Shown here: one piece after another, positions 1 through 12,675 of the stretch
How positions within the stretch are numbered: the first letter of the stretch is position 1
Layout: the number at the start of each line of letters is the position of its first letter
Origin: Anaeramoeba ignava
Lineage: Eukaryota; Metamonada; Anaeramoebidae
Assembly (NCBI GenBank): GCA_028826165.1
Contig: JAPDFW010000061.1
Span: forward strand, 434,001-498,000
Length of the DNA stretch: 64,000 nucleotides
Direction of reading: 5' to 3'
Position numbers and translations under genes: made by a program
The notes under the pieces: generated by a model
The model's input: the letters and a program-made list of their open reading frames with translations, nothing else
Told to the model about the DNA's origin: nothing
Database searches by the model: none

Positions 1-1
1 A

Positions 2-607
2 AAATATAATAAAACATCTTTACATATTGTTTGTGAAAATGAAAATTTATCATTCCAAATTATCCAATATCTTATTGAAAAAGGAATTAATATTAATTCA
101 AAAACAAAATATAATAAAACATCTTTATATTATGTTTGCCAAAATGAAAATTTATCATTTCAAATTATCCAATATCTTATTTAAAAAGGAATTGATATTA
201 ATTCAAAAACAAAATATAATAAAATAGCTTTACATTATGCTTGTGAAAATACAAATTTATCATTTCAAATTATTAAATGTCTTATTGAAAAAGGAATTGA
301 TATTAATTCAAAAACAAAATATAATAAAACTGATTTACATATTGTTTGTGAAAATAAAAATCCATCATTCCAAATTATTAAATATCTTATTGAAAAAGGA
401 ATTAATATTAATTCAAAAACAAAATATAATGAAATAGCTTTACATTATGTTTGCCAAAATACAAATTTATCATTTGAAATTATTAAATGTCTTATTGAAA
501 AAGAAACAAAAGAAATTACAAATCAAATGATTGAAGAATTTAAAGATTTAAAAGATTATTATCAATTAAATCAAAATTCAATAATTGATTTAATTTCAAA
601 TGATTAA
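2..607 (+). pseudogene. Ankyrin-repeat protein fragment with internal stop
   Basis: The frame starting at base 2 gives about five ankyrin repeats of 35 residues (105 bp period), each built around a core like TSLHIVCEN followed by FQIIQYLIEKGININSKTKY. It runs to a TAA at 605-607 after a short non-repeat tail. The 5' end lies outside the window. An in-frame TAA at 182-184 replaces the GAA (Glu) found at the same place in the other repeats, so this looks like a nonsense mutation. No introns interrupt the repeats, unlike the neighbouring ankyrin-BTB gene on the other strand, whose stop is about 70 bp away. It could be a retro- or tandem-expanded copy, or a live gene with one base error. Ankyrin identity is clear; partner or function cannot be named. 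Confidence 0.72.
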
Positions 608-675
608 AAAAGAAATTGGAATGAAATTTATTGAATTTTTTTTAAAGAAAAAAGAAAAAATTTTCAATAAATTCA

Positions 676-3600
676 TTAAATCATTTTCATATCTCTTTTT
701 CTTTGACCAACACGAAAAGGAAGAGAAGAATTATAATTTAACTGATAAAAATCAACAAAATTTTCCAATTCAATTAATGTTTGTTGTGAAACATTTCGAG
801 GGAGTTTATCTGTGTATAAATAATAAATGAAATCTTTCATTGTTTCAGGAGAAATTCCGCTAAAATCTTTGACAGTATTTTCATTTGAAATGCAAAGAAA
901 CATTGAACGATATAAATCGCATCGAAGTAATAATATCAATTTATGAACTTTGATTGATTCATCTTGAACAAGCAAAAAAAAGTCTTTTGATTGTTCATCT
1001 TTGTATAACTGATAAAATGATTCAATCACTTTTTCTGGTTGTGACATTTTTGCGAAATTTAGTTTTAATTCTTGAGCCACTATTTTCGCAAGTTCAGTGT
1101 CTTTTTGTGTTTTATTTTTGCCAGTGTAAATCCAATAAAGAAAAATATTTGCAACTTCGAAATTTTTCTTATATAATAATTCAAGACAATCATTATATTT
1201 TTCTTCCAATCTTGTTTTTAAAATTAATGAATGAACATGAATATCTGCATCTATTGTTCTGATAATTAAGTCTGTTTCCTCTTTTCTTTTGTATAAAACA
1301 CGTAAATCGTCTATAAAACTGATATCAAAATTAAGCAAATCTTTTACATCCTTGTCTTTTGTTAATTCTTCAGGGAAGCGTCTCTAAAATTATTATTTTC
1401 AAAAATCAATATTAAAAATATTCTTTTCAAAAATCAATATATTTTACACTCTAAATAATCAATTTTATTGAATTTTCTTTTTATAAGCAAATCATAAATT
1501 CATTATAAATTCATTTACATATTTAATTTTTGGATTCGCTCCTTCTGATAATAATAAATTAATTTTATATAAATCATCACAATTAGACAACAATATTAAA
1601 TGCAATGGAGTTTTTCCCTGTTTATTTTTATAAATTAAAAAGAAAATTCTTTTCAAGAATAATTCAAAATCAAATTTACAGATGACTAGAAAAAAATATT
1701 TTAAAATTTTTAATTTTAATTTTAATTTTTAATTTTTATTTATTCTTACATCTTTTTGGTTAATATATTTAGCAGTTCCTCTATTCAAAAGTAGTCTTAA
1801 AATCTCAAATGAAGAATTATTTTCACATGCTAAATGCAATAGAGTTGATTGCTAAATTCAATAAAACAAAAATATAAATATAAATATAAATATAAATATT
1901 TTAAAATTGATTTTCAAATATTATTTACTTGTTGAGTTTCAATATTTGCTCCTGAATTTATTAAAAGTTTAACACTATCATACTCAGCTTTATTCATAAT
2001 TGCAGAATATAAAGGAGTATATCCCTATTTATTTGTTTGTTTATCATTTTTTTTTAACAAACAATTCAATTTACTTTATAATTTGTTTTTTCTTCAATTT
2101 ACTTTCTATAAAAATTCAAAAAGAAAATTGATTTCTATTAGGAATCAATTTATAAATAAAACAAAACAAAATTGTTTTTCAAACATTCTAAAAAAGAAGT
2201 AAGAATAAATAATCATTTTTAAAATTCCTTTTTGTTTTTATTTTGAGAAAAATAAATCAAAAATACATTTGGTTTATTAACATCAGCTCCATTTTTGATC
2301 AATGTTTCAAAAACTTCAAATGGGGAATGTAATAAAGCTGCAATATGCAAAGCAGTTAATCCCTTTTATATAATATATATTTTAATTTTAATTTATATTT
2401 TTATTTTTATTTTTATTTTCTTCAAAAGAAAATTTTTTTACAGCCTAAAAAATCGAAAACTAAATTAATTTTTTTTTTCGAAATTATAAATAATCAATTT
2501 ACATTCTATTCAAAATTATCATTTCCATTAATAAAATTTCCAATTATTTTCATTATTGTTTTTATTTTTCTACAGTTTGAGCTTCCATATTAGGTTTATA
2601 ATTTAACATTAATTTAAATTGATGAAGATTTCTTAAAGAAAGAAGAAAAGGAGTATATCCCTAATTTTTTTTGAAATTAATATTAAAATTAATTAATTTT
2701 TTTATATTTATTTTTACATCCTTCAAAAAATAAAAAAAATAAATTAATATTAATTATGAATTTTGATTTAAATCCAAAAAAAATTGTTTACAGACTAAAA
2801 TTAAGAATAAATTTAATGAATTGACAATAAGAACAAATAACAAAAATGATTTATATGTTTATAATTTATAAAATACTGATTTATCATTCACAGAAAATCC
2901 ATTTTCGAGAAGAAATGCAAGATTTTCTTTTTTTAATTGACCAGCACAAGCTAAATGAAGAAGATTTTCACCCTTTAATAAAATATATTAAAATTTAAAT
3001 ATTTAAATATTTAAAATATTCAAAATTTTCAAATTTCCAAATTTACACGAAGTTTATAATGTAATTTTTGAGTACTTGCTCCATGTTTTATTAATAATTC
3101 AATATATTTATAATCATAATTATTCTGAAGTGCATTATAAAGAGCTGTTAATTTCTAAATGATTAAGAATATTTAATTACATTATTAAATTTATTTATTT
3201 TTTTATTTTTTGAAATTGATAAAAAAAATATAATATTAACAGTTGGAGTTAAATTAGGATTAGCTTTTGATTCTAATAAAAATTTAACACTTTCATAATT
3301 AGGTTCTGTTCTATTTGAAAAATAAATATAAAGAGGAGTTTCTTTCTAATTTTAAAAAAAAAAATAATTTAAATCAAATCAAATCAAAACTCAAAAATTG
3401 TTTTACATACTTTTCAAAAATTAAAAAAATAAATAAATTTTTTTAATTCAATTATTTTATAAATTACATTCTAGAAAAAATTATTTAAAATATTTAATTC
3501 AAAATATATATTCATTTTGTTTTTAAAATACATTTAATGCATTAATTGGAATATGAATTTCTTCAATTAAAATTTTTAAGAAATTAATTGGTGCTTGACT

Positions 3601-3867
3601 TCTTGCAGCAATATGAAGTAGATTATCTTTAGTCTATTTGAAATTAATCATAAATTAAAAGAATGAAAAAAAAGGAGAATGAAAATTATTTTTTTTTAAA
3701 AGATTTTACATACTAAAAAAATTTAAATTTAAAAATAAATTTAATTCGAAATTTAATTAATTTTTTTTTTTTACATAATCTTTCCAATCCAAAAAAGGTT
3801 TTGTTTTAATAACTTGAACAAATTCATCAAATTTATTAAATTCTATTAATTCTTTAATTCCTGTCAT
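676..3867 (-). CDS. Ankyrin repeat-BTB/POZ protein, 11 exons
   Basis: I joined 11 exons on the minus strand: 3867-3775, 3633-3532, 3345-3241, 3154-3047, 2972-2877, 2660-2574, 2362-2267, 2024-1929, 1851-1750, 1617-1519, 1383-676. All introns are GT-AG and phase 0, about 65-190 bp long, and the joined frame is open for 563 residues. Exons 2-10 each encode one ankyrin-like repeat of 29-36 residues (cores such as NLLHIAARS, GLTALHIAA, STLLHLACEN, GKTPLHLIL). The last exon holds two BTB-like domains, seen as ETDLIIRTIDADIHVHSLIL and, about 110 residues later, DFFLLVQDESIKVHKLILLL. This order (ankyrins, then two BTBs) is that of the ABTB1/BPOZ type, whose members act as adaptors for cullin-3 ubiquitin ligases; that role is inferred here. 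The start is the ATG of exon 1, in MTGIKELIEF. Confidence 0.85.
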
Positions 3868-4027
3868 TTTATTTATTTTAATTTAGAAAAAGAAAAAAAA
3901 TGAAAAAAATTTTTTTTGAAATTTAAGTGACGTAAATAAAAGGAGAAAAATTTAAAAAGAAAGAAAAAAAAGAAGAAAAATTATTTTTTCATTTTTTTTC
4001 TTTTTCTTAAATTTTCTTTTTGCTTTT

Positions 4028-7000
4028 ATGAAAATTATTTTATTATTATTTCAAATCTTAATTATATTTTTAATTCAACTTTCCCTTTCATCAAAACATG
4101 AAAATTTAAATACAAATCAAAATACAAATCAAAATCAAAATACAAATCAAAATCAAAATACAAATTTAAATATAAATAAAAATACAAATTTAAATCAAAA
4201 TACAAATTTAAATCAAAATCTAAATCAAAATACAAATTTAAATCAAAATACAAATTTAAATACAAATCAAAATACAAATTTAAATCAATATACAAATTTA
4301 AATACAAATCAAAATCAAAATACAAATTTAAATCAAAATACAAATTTAAATCAAAATCAAAATACAAATTTAAATCAAAATCAAAATACAAATTTAAATC
4401 AAAATACAAATTTAAATCAAAATCAAAATCAAAATCAAAATCAAAATCAAAATCAAAATCAAAATAAAAATCAAAATAAAAATACAAATTTAAATCAAAA
4501 TCAAAATCAAAATAAAAATCAAAATCAAATTCAAAATACAAATCTAAATCAAAATTTAAATACAAATCAAAATCAAAATACAAATTTAAATCAAAATACA
4601 AATTTAAATCAAAATCAAAATCAAAATACAAATTTAAATCAAAATCAAAATCAAAATACAAATTTAAATCAAAATACAAATTTAAATCAAAATCTAAATC
4701 AAAATACAAATTTAAATCAAAATACAAATTTAAATCAAAATACAAATCTAAATCAAAATACAAATTTAAATCAAAATACAAATTTAAATCTAAATCAAAA
4801 TACAAATCAAAATACAAATCAAAATACAAATTTAAATCAAAATACAAATTTAAATACAAATCTAAATACAAATTTAAATCAAAATCAAAATACAAATCTA
4901 AATACAAATCAAAATACAAATCAAATTAAAATCAAAATAAAAATACAAATTTAAATACAAATTTAAATCAAAATACAAATTTAAATCAAAATACAAATTT
5001 AAATCTAAATCAAAATACAAATCTAAATCAAAATAAAAATTTAAATACAAATCAAAATAAAAATACAAATTTAAATACAAATTTAAATCAAAATACAAAT
5101 CAAAATCAAAATCAAAATCAAAATCAAAATCAAAATACAAATCAAAATCAAAATACAAATCTTAAATACAAATCTAAATACAAATCAAAATAAAAATTTA
5201 AATTTAAATACAAAAAACAAAATTTAATTTTAAAAAAAATCAAAATACAAATTTAAATCTAAATACAAATCAAAATCAAAATCAAAATCAAAATCAAAAT
5301 CAAAATCAAAATCAAAATCTAAATCAAAATACAAATAAAAATACAAATCTAAATCAAAATACAAATTTAAATAAAAATCAAAATCAAAATCAAAATACAA
5401 ATTTAAATACAAATCTAAATACAAATTTAAATACAAATCAAAATACAAATTTAAATCAAAATCTAAATCAAAATACAAATTTAAATACAAATTTAAATAC
5501 AAATCAAAATACAAATCAAAATAAAAATACAAATTTAAATCAAAATCAAAATACAAATTTAAATATAAATTTAAATCAAAATACAAATTTAAATCTAAAT
5601 AAAAATACAAATTTAAATCAAAATCAAAATACAAATCAAAATCAAAATACAAATCAAAATACAAATTTAAATACAAATTTAAATCTAAATCAAAATACAA
5701 ATTTAAATACAAATTTAAATCAAAATACAAATTTAAATCAAAATACAAATTTAAATCAAAATCAAAATCAAAATCAAAATAAAAATCAAAATAAAAATCA
5801 AAATCAAAATCAAAACCAAAATCAAAATCAAAATCAAAATACAAATTTAAATACAAATTTAAATACAAATCTAAATCAAAATACAAATCAAAATACAAAT
5901 TTAAATCAAAATCAAAATCAAAATAAAAATCAAAATAAAAATCAAAATAAAAATCAAAATAAAAATCTAATTAAAAATCAAAATAAAAATCAAAATAAAA
6001 ATCAAATTAAAAATCAAAATAAAAATCAAAATTTAAAAATCAAAATAAAAATCAAAATAAAAATCAAATTCAAAATTTAAATAAAAATAAAAATAAAAAT
6101 AAAAATAAAAATCAAATTCAAAATGAATCGAATGAATGGAACCAAGGACAAATTCTAATAGCAAGCGATGGAGAACCTGAAAATAACTTTGGTTGGAGTG
6201 TTTCAATTTCAGGAAATTATTGCGTAATTGGATCACCAAGTGCACAAGTTGAAGATAACCCATACGAAGGAAAAGTTTATATATTCCAAAAAAATGGAAT
6301 AATTTGGAATCAATCCCAAATTATAATTGCAAATGATAATATTAACATTTCTTATTTTGGAGCAAGTGTTTCAATCCAAGAAAATATTTTTGTTGCTGGA
6401 GCACCAAGTACTGATATTTTAACAAATGAAAATCAAGGAAAAGCATATATTTTTAGAAACAACGGAAGTTTTTGGAATCAAGAATCTATTTTAATTGCAA
6501 GTGATGGAAATAAAAATAATTATTTTGGAACAAGTGTTGGTATTGATGAAAATTTTTGTATTGTTGGAACACGTTATGCCGAAGTCGGAAATAATTCAAA
6601 TCAAGGAAAAGCTTATATTTTTGAAAATTTCGGATCTAATTGGATCCAAAAACAAATTTTAATAGCAAGTGATGGAAAACAAGACGATCTTTTTGGATGG
6701 AGTGTTTCCATCTCGCAAAACTTCTGTTTAATCGGCGCCTTTCAAGCAAATATTGGCAATAATTCCAAACAAGGCAAAACATATATTTTTGAAAACAACG
6801 GAACTTTTTGGATTGAAAAACAAATTTTAATTGCAAGTGATGGAAAAGCCAACGACCAATTTGGATCAAGTGTTTCCATCTCAATTTCAAATTCAGACAA
6901 ATTCCTTGTTGTTGGAGCATCAAATGCAGATGTTGGGGATAATACCACGCAAGGCAAAGCATATGTTTTTGAAAACAACGGAACTTTTTGGATTGAAAAA

Positions 7001-8647
7001 CAAATTTTAATTGCAAGTGATGGAAAAAGCACTGATGAATTTTCATCAAGCATTTCCATTGATGAATACGCCATTGTTTCTGGCGCTTCAACAGCGAATG
7101 TTGGAGAAAACCAGAACGAAGGCAAGGCCTATATTTTCAGAAACAACGGAACATTCTGGAATCAAGAGGCAATTTTGATAGCAAGTGATGGACAAGCTTA
7201 CGACCATTTTGGCAAAAGTGTTTCAATTTCAGGCAATATTTCTTTGATCGGCGCATATTATTCCAAAGTGGGCCAAAATATCAAGCAGGGAAAGTCCTAC
7301 ATTTTTGATGGCCCGCCTCTTCCTCCCCAAGTCAATCTTCTGAACTGCACCCCGTTGTTTTCTTCGTTTGAATGCTATTGGGATGAAATTCACTCCCTTT
7401 TCGAGGATATTGAATACAAAATCAATTACAACGTTCCCCAGCCAAATTGGCACATCATCTACATTCCTATTCTCTATGAAAATGTGTTCTATGAAATTTT
7501 CAACTATTCGGTTTATCCAAATATAACAGGAAATGTTGAGTATTCAATCGAAATCAAAGGCTGCAACATATCGACAGCTGCTTGCGGAAATGCCTCAAAC
7601 CAGATAAATTTGACAACAAGAATCGATTGCGTCAAGAATCTGACTTTCGAAACTACAACAGACTCAATCACATTATACTGGGATTACCCAAATGTCCCAA
7701 TTATCAACTCAACCCCCAAATTGGACCACTACTTTCTTTCCTACCAAAATACCACCCAAACAACAAACATCTCCATTTCAAATTCATCAACCTCATTCCA
7801 AATCACAAATCTCGAAATATTCGCAAACTACTCCGTTTCCATTTCTCCATGCAGAACCCAGCAATGCTCTGGCGAGGACGAAGGCCAAATCCTTTCATCC
7901 TCCATCATGACAATTTTCGGAAATGTTTTGGACCTGTCATGTTCACTCTCAAATTTGTCTGTCGTTTCCTGTCTTTGGAACCCTCCCAACGATTCCATCA
8001 ATCCAAGCTATTATAGCCTCACTTTCCAATCAACTTCCGCAAACGACACTGCAAATTACTCAACAGATTCAACCTCTCATACTTTCACAGCCAAATATTT
8101 GGATCACGAATACAAAATCAATGTTTCCGCGTGCAATCCAAATCGCCAATGCGGATCAATTTCCACATTTCTCATCAAAACAGGCGTATTTGGCAATGTT
8201 TTGAACCTGTCATGTTCGCTGTCAGATTTTTACTTCATTTCATGTACTTGGGAAAAACCGAATGATCCCATAAATCCGCTTTTTTATAACTTCACTTATC
8301 AATCTCAAAATGATTTCGGAATAAGACCCGTTGATACGACACAATACTCATTCAAATCACGTTTTTCCAATGAAGAGTACCAAATATTTGTTTTCGCTTG
8401 CGATGAATACTTCGATTGTGGCAACTGTTCCATATTTACAATCGAAACAGGCAAAGAATCAAATTCCGCAAATTCTTCAACTTCTAAAAAAATTACAATT
8501 ATTTGTTCAATAGTTATTCCTCTTTTGATTATTTTTGGTGTTTTTTCTGTATTTTTATACAAGAAAATCAAAAAAATGAAACGAATTGAAAGAATTGAAA
8601 AAGAGCAAACAGAAGTTAATAAATCTTTAATGTTTGATGATGTTTAG
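4028..8647 (+). CDS. FG-GAP/FN3 surface protein 1 with N-rich insert (broken frame)
   Basis: First copy of the tandem family. The ATG at 4028 opens a signal peptide (MKIILLLFQILIIFLIQLSL), then about 2 kb of Asn-rich hexamer repeats. The frame closes at 4954, and stops persist in that frame through 6022. It is open again from 6023, with no start codon, to the TAG at 8645-8647. The 3' part has seven FG-GAP blades (6122-7300; FGWSVSISGNYCVIGSP type), an FN3-like pair (about 7330-7910), two 91-residue Cys-paired modules (about 7918-8450) and a transmembrane helix (ITIICSIVIPLLIIFGVF) with a basic tail. Signal and body share frame 2, so one gene interrupted by register shifts in the repeat is likely; no GT-AG intron is visible in the repeat. 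From about 6.7 to 8.45 kb it is clearly richer in G/C than all its paralogues. Confidence 0.6.
4100..6120 (+). repeat. Asn-rich hexamer repeat (AATCAA/AATACA/AATTTA units)
   Basis: Two kilobases of nearly pure 6-bp units (aatcaa, aataca, aattta, aataaa) that read as N-x-N-x peptides (NQ, NT, NL, NK) in the coding frame. The register slips at about 4925 (aaattaaaatc) and again near 6030. Long reading frames on the opposite strand here are simple consequences of the hexamer period. Confidence 0.9.
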
Positions 8648-9295
8648 AACCAAGAAAATAAGAAAACAAAACAAAATAAAACAAAATAAAACAAAAAAAA
8701 AAAAAAAAGAAAAAGAAAAAGTGGAATAAAATTTTTTGGAATTAAAATTTATTATTTAAATTCAAATCAAAAAAAAATGTTGAAAAAAGTGGAATAAAAT
8801 GTTTTTGGAATTAAAATTTATTATTTAAATTCAAAAATTTTCAAATAAAAAAAAAAAATAATTGAAAAATTGAACAAAAAATATTTTGAACCAAAATTAA
8901 AAATTTGTTATTTAAATAAAAAAAATTGAAATAAAAAAAATTAATTAAAATTTTTTAAAAATATTATTTAAATTCAAATTAAAAAAAAATCAAAAGAAAA
9001 TAAAATGAAAAAAATTATTTTTTTGGAATAAAAAATTTTTGAATTTTCCTTTTCAAAAACAAAATAAAAAGAAAAAGAAAAAAAAAAATGAATAAAACTG
9101 TTTTTGGAATTAAAATTTATTATTTAAAAATTCAAAAAAAATTTCAAAATCAAAAAAGAAAAAGAAAAAGTGGAATCTTTTATTTTTGGAATTAAATTTG
9201 TTATTTAAATCTCCTTTTGAAAAAAAATAAAAAAAAATTTTTTTTTTATTTTTCAAAAATAAAAATTTTTTTTAAAATTGAAATTTATTTTAAAA
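8648..9295. repeat. Intergenic degenerate repeat, about six copies
   Basis: No gene is visible. A degenerate unit of roughly 40-70 bp recurs at about 8721, 8789, 8870, 8940, 9090 and 9170. Its core reads gtggaataaaa, then tttttggaattaaaa, then tttattatttaaattc. It sits between copies 1 and 2 of the FG-GAP array. Confidence 0.6.
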
Positions 9296-10640
9296 ATGAA
9301 ATTAAAAAATAAAAATAAAACTTTTCTTATTCAATTTATTTTCATTTTATTAATTAATTTCTTTTTAACAATTCAAAATGAAATTCAATTCCAATATCAA
9401 ACAAGTTTATTTGCAAATGATGGAGAAAGAATATGATGAATTTGGATACAGTGTTTCAATTTCAAATGATGGAATATTCTTTTAATTGGAGCTCCTTATG
9501 CAACTGTTGGAAATAATATCAAACAAGGAAAAGCTTATATTTTCCAAAAAAATGGAAAAATGAATGGAATCAAACTCAAATTTTAATTGCAAATGATGGA
9601 GAAGCAAATGATTATTTTGGAAACAGTGTTTCAATTTCAAATGATGGGAATATTCTTTTAATTGGAGCTCCTGAAGCAACTGTTGGAAACAATAGTGGAC
9701 AAGGAAAAGCTTATATTTTCCAAAAAAATGGAAACAATTTGGAATCAATCTCAAATTTTAATTGCAAATGATGGAGAAGAACATGATTATTTTGGAATCA
9801 AGTGTTTCAATTTCAAATGATGGAAATATTCTTTTAATTGGAGCTCCTCATGCAACTGTTGGAAATAATACTTATGAACAAGGAAAAGCTTATATTTTCC
9901 AAAAATGAAATGAAACAATTTGGAATCAATCTCAAATTTTAATTGCAAATGATGGAAAAGAAAATGATCAATTTGGAACAAGTGTTTCAATTTCAAATGA
10001 TGGGAATATTGTTTTAATTGGAGCTCCTCATGCAACTGTTGGAAATAATGGTAGGCAAGGAAAAGCTTATATTTTCCAAAAAAATGAAACAATTTGGAAT
10101 CAAATCTCAAATTTTAATTGCAAGTGATGGAGAAGAAAATGATAATTTGGAACAAGTGTTTCAATTTCAAATGATGGGAATATTATTTTAATTGGAGCTC
10201 CTTATGCAACTGTTGGAAATAATGAATCACAAGGAAAAGCTTATATTTTCCAAAAAAATGGAACAATTTGGAATCAATCTCAAATTTTAATTGCAAATGA
10301 TGGAGAAATTTCAAATGATGGGAATATTCTTTTGATTGGAGCTCCTCATGCAACTGTTGAAAATAATTCGCAACAAGGAAAAGCTTATATTTACCAAAAA
10401 AATGGAAATGAATGGAATCAATCTCAAATTTTAATTGCAAATGATGGAGAAGAAAATGATGATTTTGGATACAGTGTTTCCCTTTCAGGAAATTATGCAA
10501 TAATTGGTGCTCCTGGAATTATTTTTCTTCATCTTTTCAAATTCTAAAACAACAATAATTATTATTTCAATTATTATTCCAATTATTGTTATTTTATTAT
10601 TGGATTATTTTTAACTATTAAGAAAAAGAAAGAAAAAAAA
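9296..10640 (+). pseudogene. FG-GAP surface protein 2, decayed
   Basis: The ATG at 9296 begins a hydrophobic leader (LIQFIFILLINFFLT) followed by the family start (FQYQTSLFANDGE). The frame then breaks near 9425 through one extra A in the gagaaagaa stretch. About six FG-GAP blades follow, scattered over all three frames with many 1-2 nt indels (near 9470, 9550, 9730, 9795, 9905, 10105 and 10145). The end, about 10540-10632, still recalls the transmembrane segment (TTIIIISIIIPIIVI) and basic tail. There is no FN3 region, so it groups with copies 3-8. The number of lesions argues for real decay, although several lie in A runs. Confidence 0.8.
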
Positions 10641-11039
10641 AAAAAAACAAAATTCAAAAATTATTAAAAGAAAAAAATAAAAATCAAAAAAAAAAGAAAA
10701 ATTTTTCATTTTTTAAAATTTTAAAATTTCAAAATCAAAATTCAAATTAAAAAAAAGAATTTTTAAATAAAAAATTTCAAAATTTCAAATTAAAATTTAA
10801 AAATTTAATTCAAAAATTCAAAATCAAAAAGAAAAAAAAAAAAAATAAAAAAATTTTTGAATCAAAAAAAATTAAATTTAAATTTTAAAATTAAAAAAAA
10901 TAAAATAAAAAAAAAAAAAAAAAAATAAAATTAATTTTCAAAATTAAAAATTGAAATTAATTTTTTAAAAATAATTTTTTTTTCATTTTTCAAAAAAAAA
11001 ATTTTTCAAAATTTCAAAATTAAAAAAAAAAAAAAAAGT
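10641..11039. other. A/T-rich spacer
   Basis: Almost only A, T and short aaattc/aattttc words. I see no reading frame, RNA gene or ordered repeat. Confidence 0.6.
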
Positions 11040-12172
11040 TTTAATTATTCAATTTTTTTCATTTATTAATTAATTTCAACATTTTTAACAAAAAAAATGA
11101 AATTCAATTCAAATCAAACAAATTTTATTTTCCAAATGATGGAGAAGTTTCAATTTCAAATGATGGGAATATTGCTTTAATTGGAGCTGCGGAAAAGCTT
11201 ATATTTTCCAAAAAAATGAAACAATTTGGAATCAATCTCAAATTTTAATTGCAAGTGATGGAGAAGAAAATGATTATTTTGGAACAAGTGTTTCAATTTC
11301 AAATGATGGGAATATTGTTTTAATTGGAGCTCCTTTTGCAAATGTTGGAAATAATAATGAACAAGGAAAAGCTTATATTTTCCAAAAAAATGGAAACAAT
11401 TTGGAATCAATCTCAAATTTTAATTGCAAATGATGGAGAAGAAAATGATTATTTTGGAACAAGTGTTTCAATTTCAAATGATGGGAATATTGTTTTAATT
11501 GGAGCTCCTTATGCAACTGTTGGAAATAATTAAGAACAAGGAAAAGCTTATATTTTCCAAAAAAATGGAACAATTTGGAATCAATCTCAAATTTTAATTG
11601 CAAATGATGATGGAAACAAAATGATTATTTTTGGAACAAGTGTTTCAATTTCAAATGATTCAAATATTCTTTTAATTGGAGCTTTTGGTAGAAAAGTTTA
11701 TATTTTTCAAAACAATGGAAATCAATGGAATCAAATCCAAATTTTAACTTCAAGTGATGGACAGGAATATGACAACTTTGGATCAAGTGTTTCAATTTCA
11801 AGTGATTCTTCTTTGATTTTGATTGGTGCTTATCAAGCAGATGTTGAGGATCATCGTTCACAAGGAAAAGCTTATATTTTTCAAAAAAATGGAAATCAAT
11901 GGTATCAAATCCAAATTTTAACTTCAAGTGATGGAAAAGCAGGTGATCAATTTGGAACAAGTGTTTCAATTTCAGAAGATACTTCTTTGATTTTAATTGG
12001 ATCTTTTAATGCTTATGTTGACTGGAATAATACACAAGGAAAAGCTTATATTTTCCAAAAAAATGGAACATATTGGAATCAAATCCAAATTTTAATTTCA
12101 AGTTATGAACAATTTGAAGTAGATTTTGGAACAAGTGTTTTGATATCTAATAATTTCGCATTAATTATTTAA
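11040..12172 (+). pseudogene. FG-GAP surface protein 3, decayed
   Basis: Remnants of the signal region (compare 11040-11095 with copy 2) lead to a shortened first blade at 11110-11190. Further FG-GAP blades follow in shifting frames, with an in-frame TAA near 11530 (gaaataattaagaacaa). An open stretch at 11621-12172 holds four blades and ends at TAA after SVLISNNFALII. No membrane segment or tail follows, so the copy lacks its 3' end. Blade text matches copies 2 and 4 most closely. Confidence 0.8.
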
Positions 12173-12625
12173 TGAAGAAAAATGTGTTTTTAAAAATTAA
12201 AAGTCCTTCTCCAATTCAAAATCTTCTTCTTCATCCATCAAATTCAAATCAAAAATAAAAATCAAATTTCTTCAAATTCAATTCACCTTAAAATTCACCT
12301 TCAAATCTTTTAGCTATTTTTCATCAAAAAGAAAAGAAAGTTCAAAAAAAAAAAAATTTTTTAATTTCAAAATTAAAAATAAAAAGGAAATTCAAACAAA
12401 TTTGTTAAAAAATTTTATTTTAAAAATTAAAATCAAAAAAAAAAATCAAAGGAAAAAAGAAAAAAAAACAAAATTAAAAAAAAAAAAAAAATCAAAAATT
12501 AAAAAGAAAATTAATTCAATTTTAAAAAAAAAAAAATTTTTTTTTTTAAAAAAAAATAAAAAATCAAAATTTTTTTTCTTTTTCAAATTTTTAAAAAAAA
12601 TTAATTCAAAAATAAAATTTTGAAA
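12173..12625. other. A/T-rich spacer
   Basis: Contains a short less A-rich stretch (12190-12330) with no family similarity that I can read, then long A and T runs. A 73-codon Lys-rich frame at 12402-12623 is homopolymer noise. Confidence 0.55.
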
Positions 12626-12675
12626 TTAATTTTTATTATTTTTTTTTTAATTAATTTTTTAAATTTCAACAAAAA

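Noticed and set aside
182-184. Reassigned stop codon (TAA read as Glu or Gln)
   Set aside because: TAA and TGA are the natural ends of intact genes here (copies 5, 7, 8, SF3B5, paralogue B), so one internal TAA is better seen as a mutation.
4062-5898. Long minus-strand frames rich in Tyr/Leu/Phe/Asp
   Set aside because: They mirror the hexamer repeat of the plus-strand Asn-rich tract; the leader and the propeller fix the coding strand as plus.
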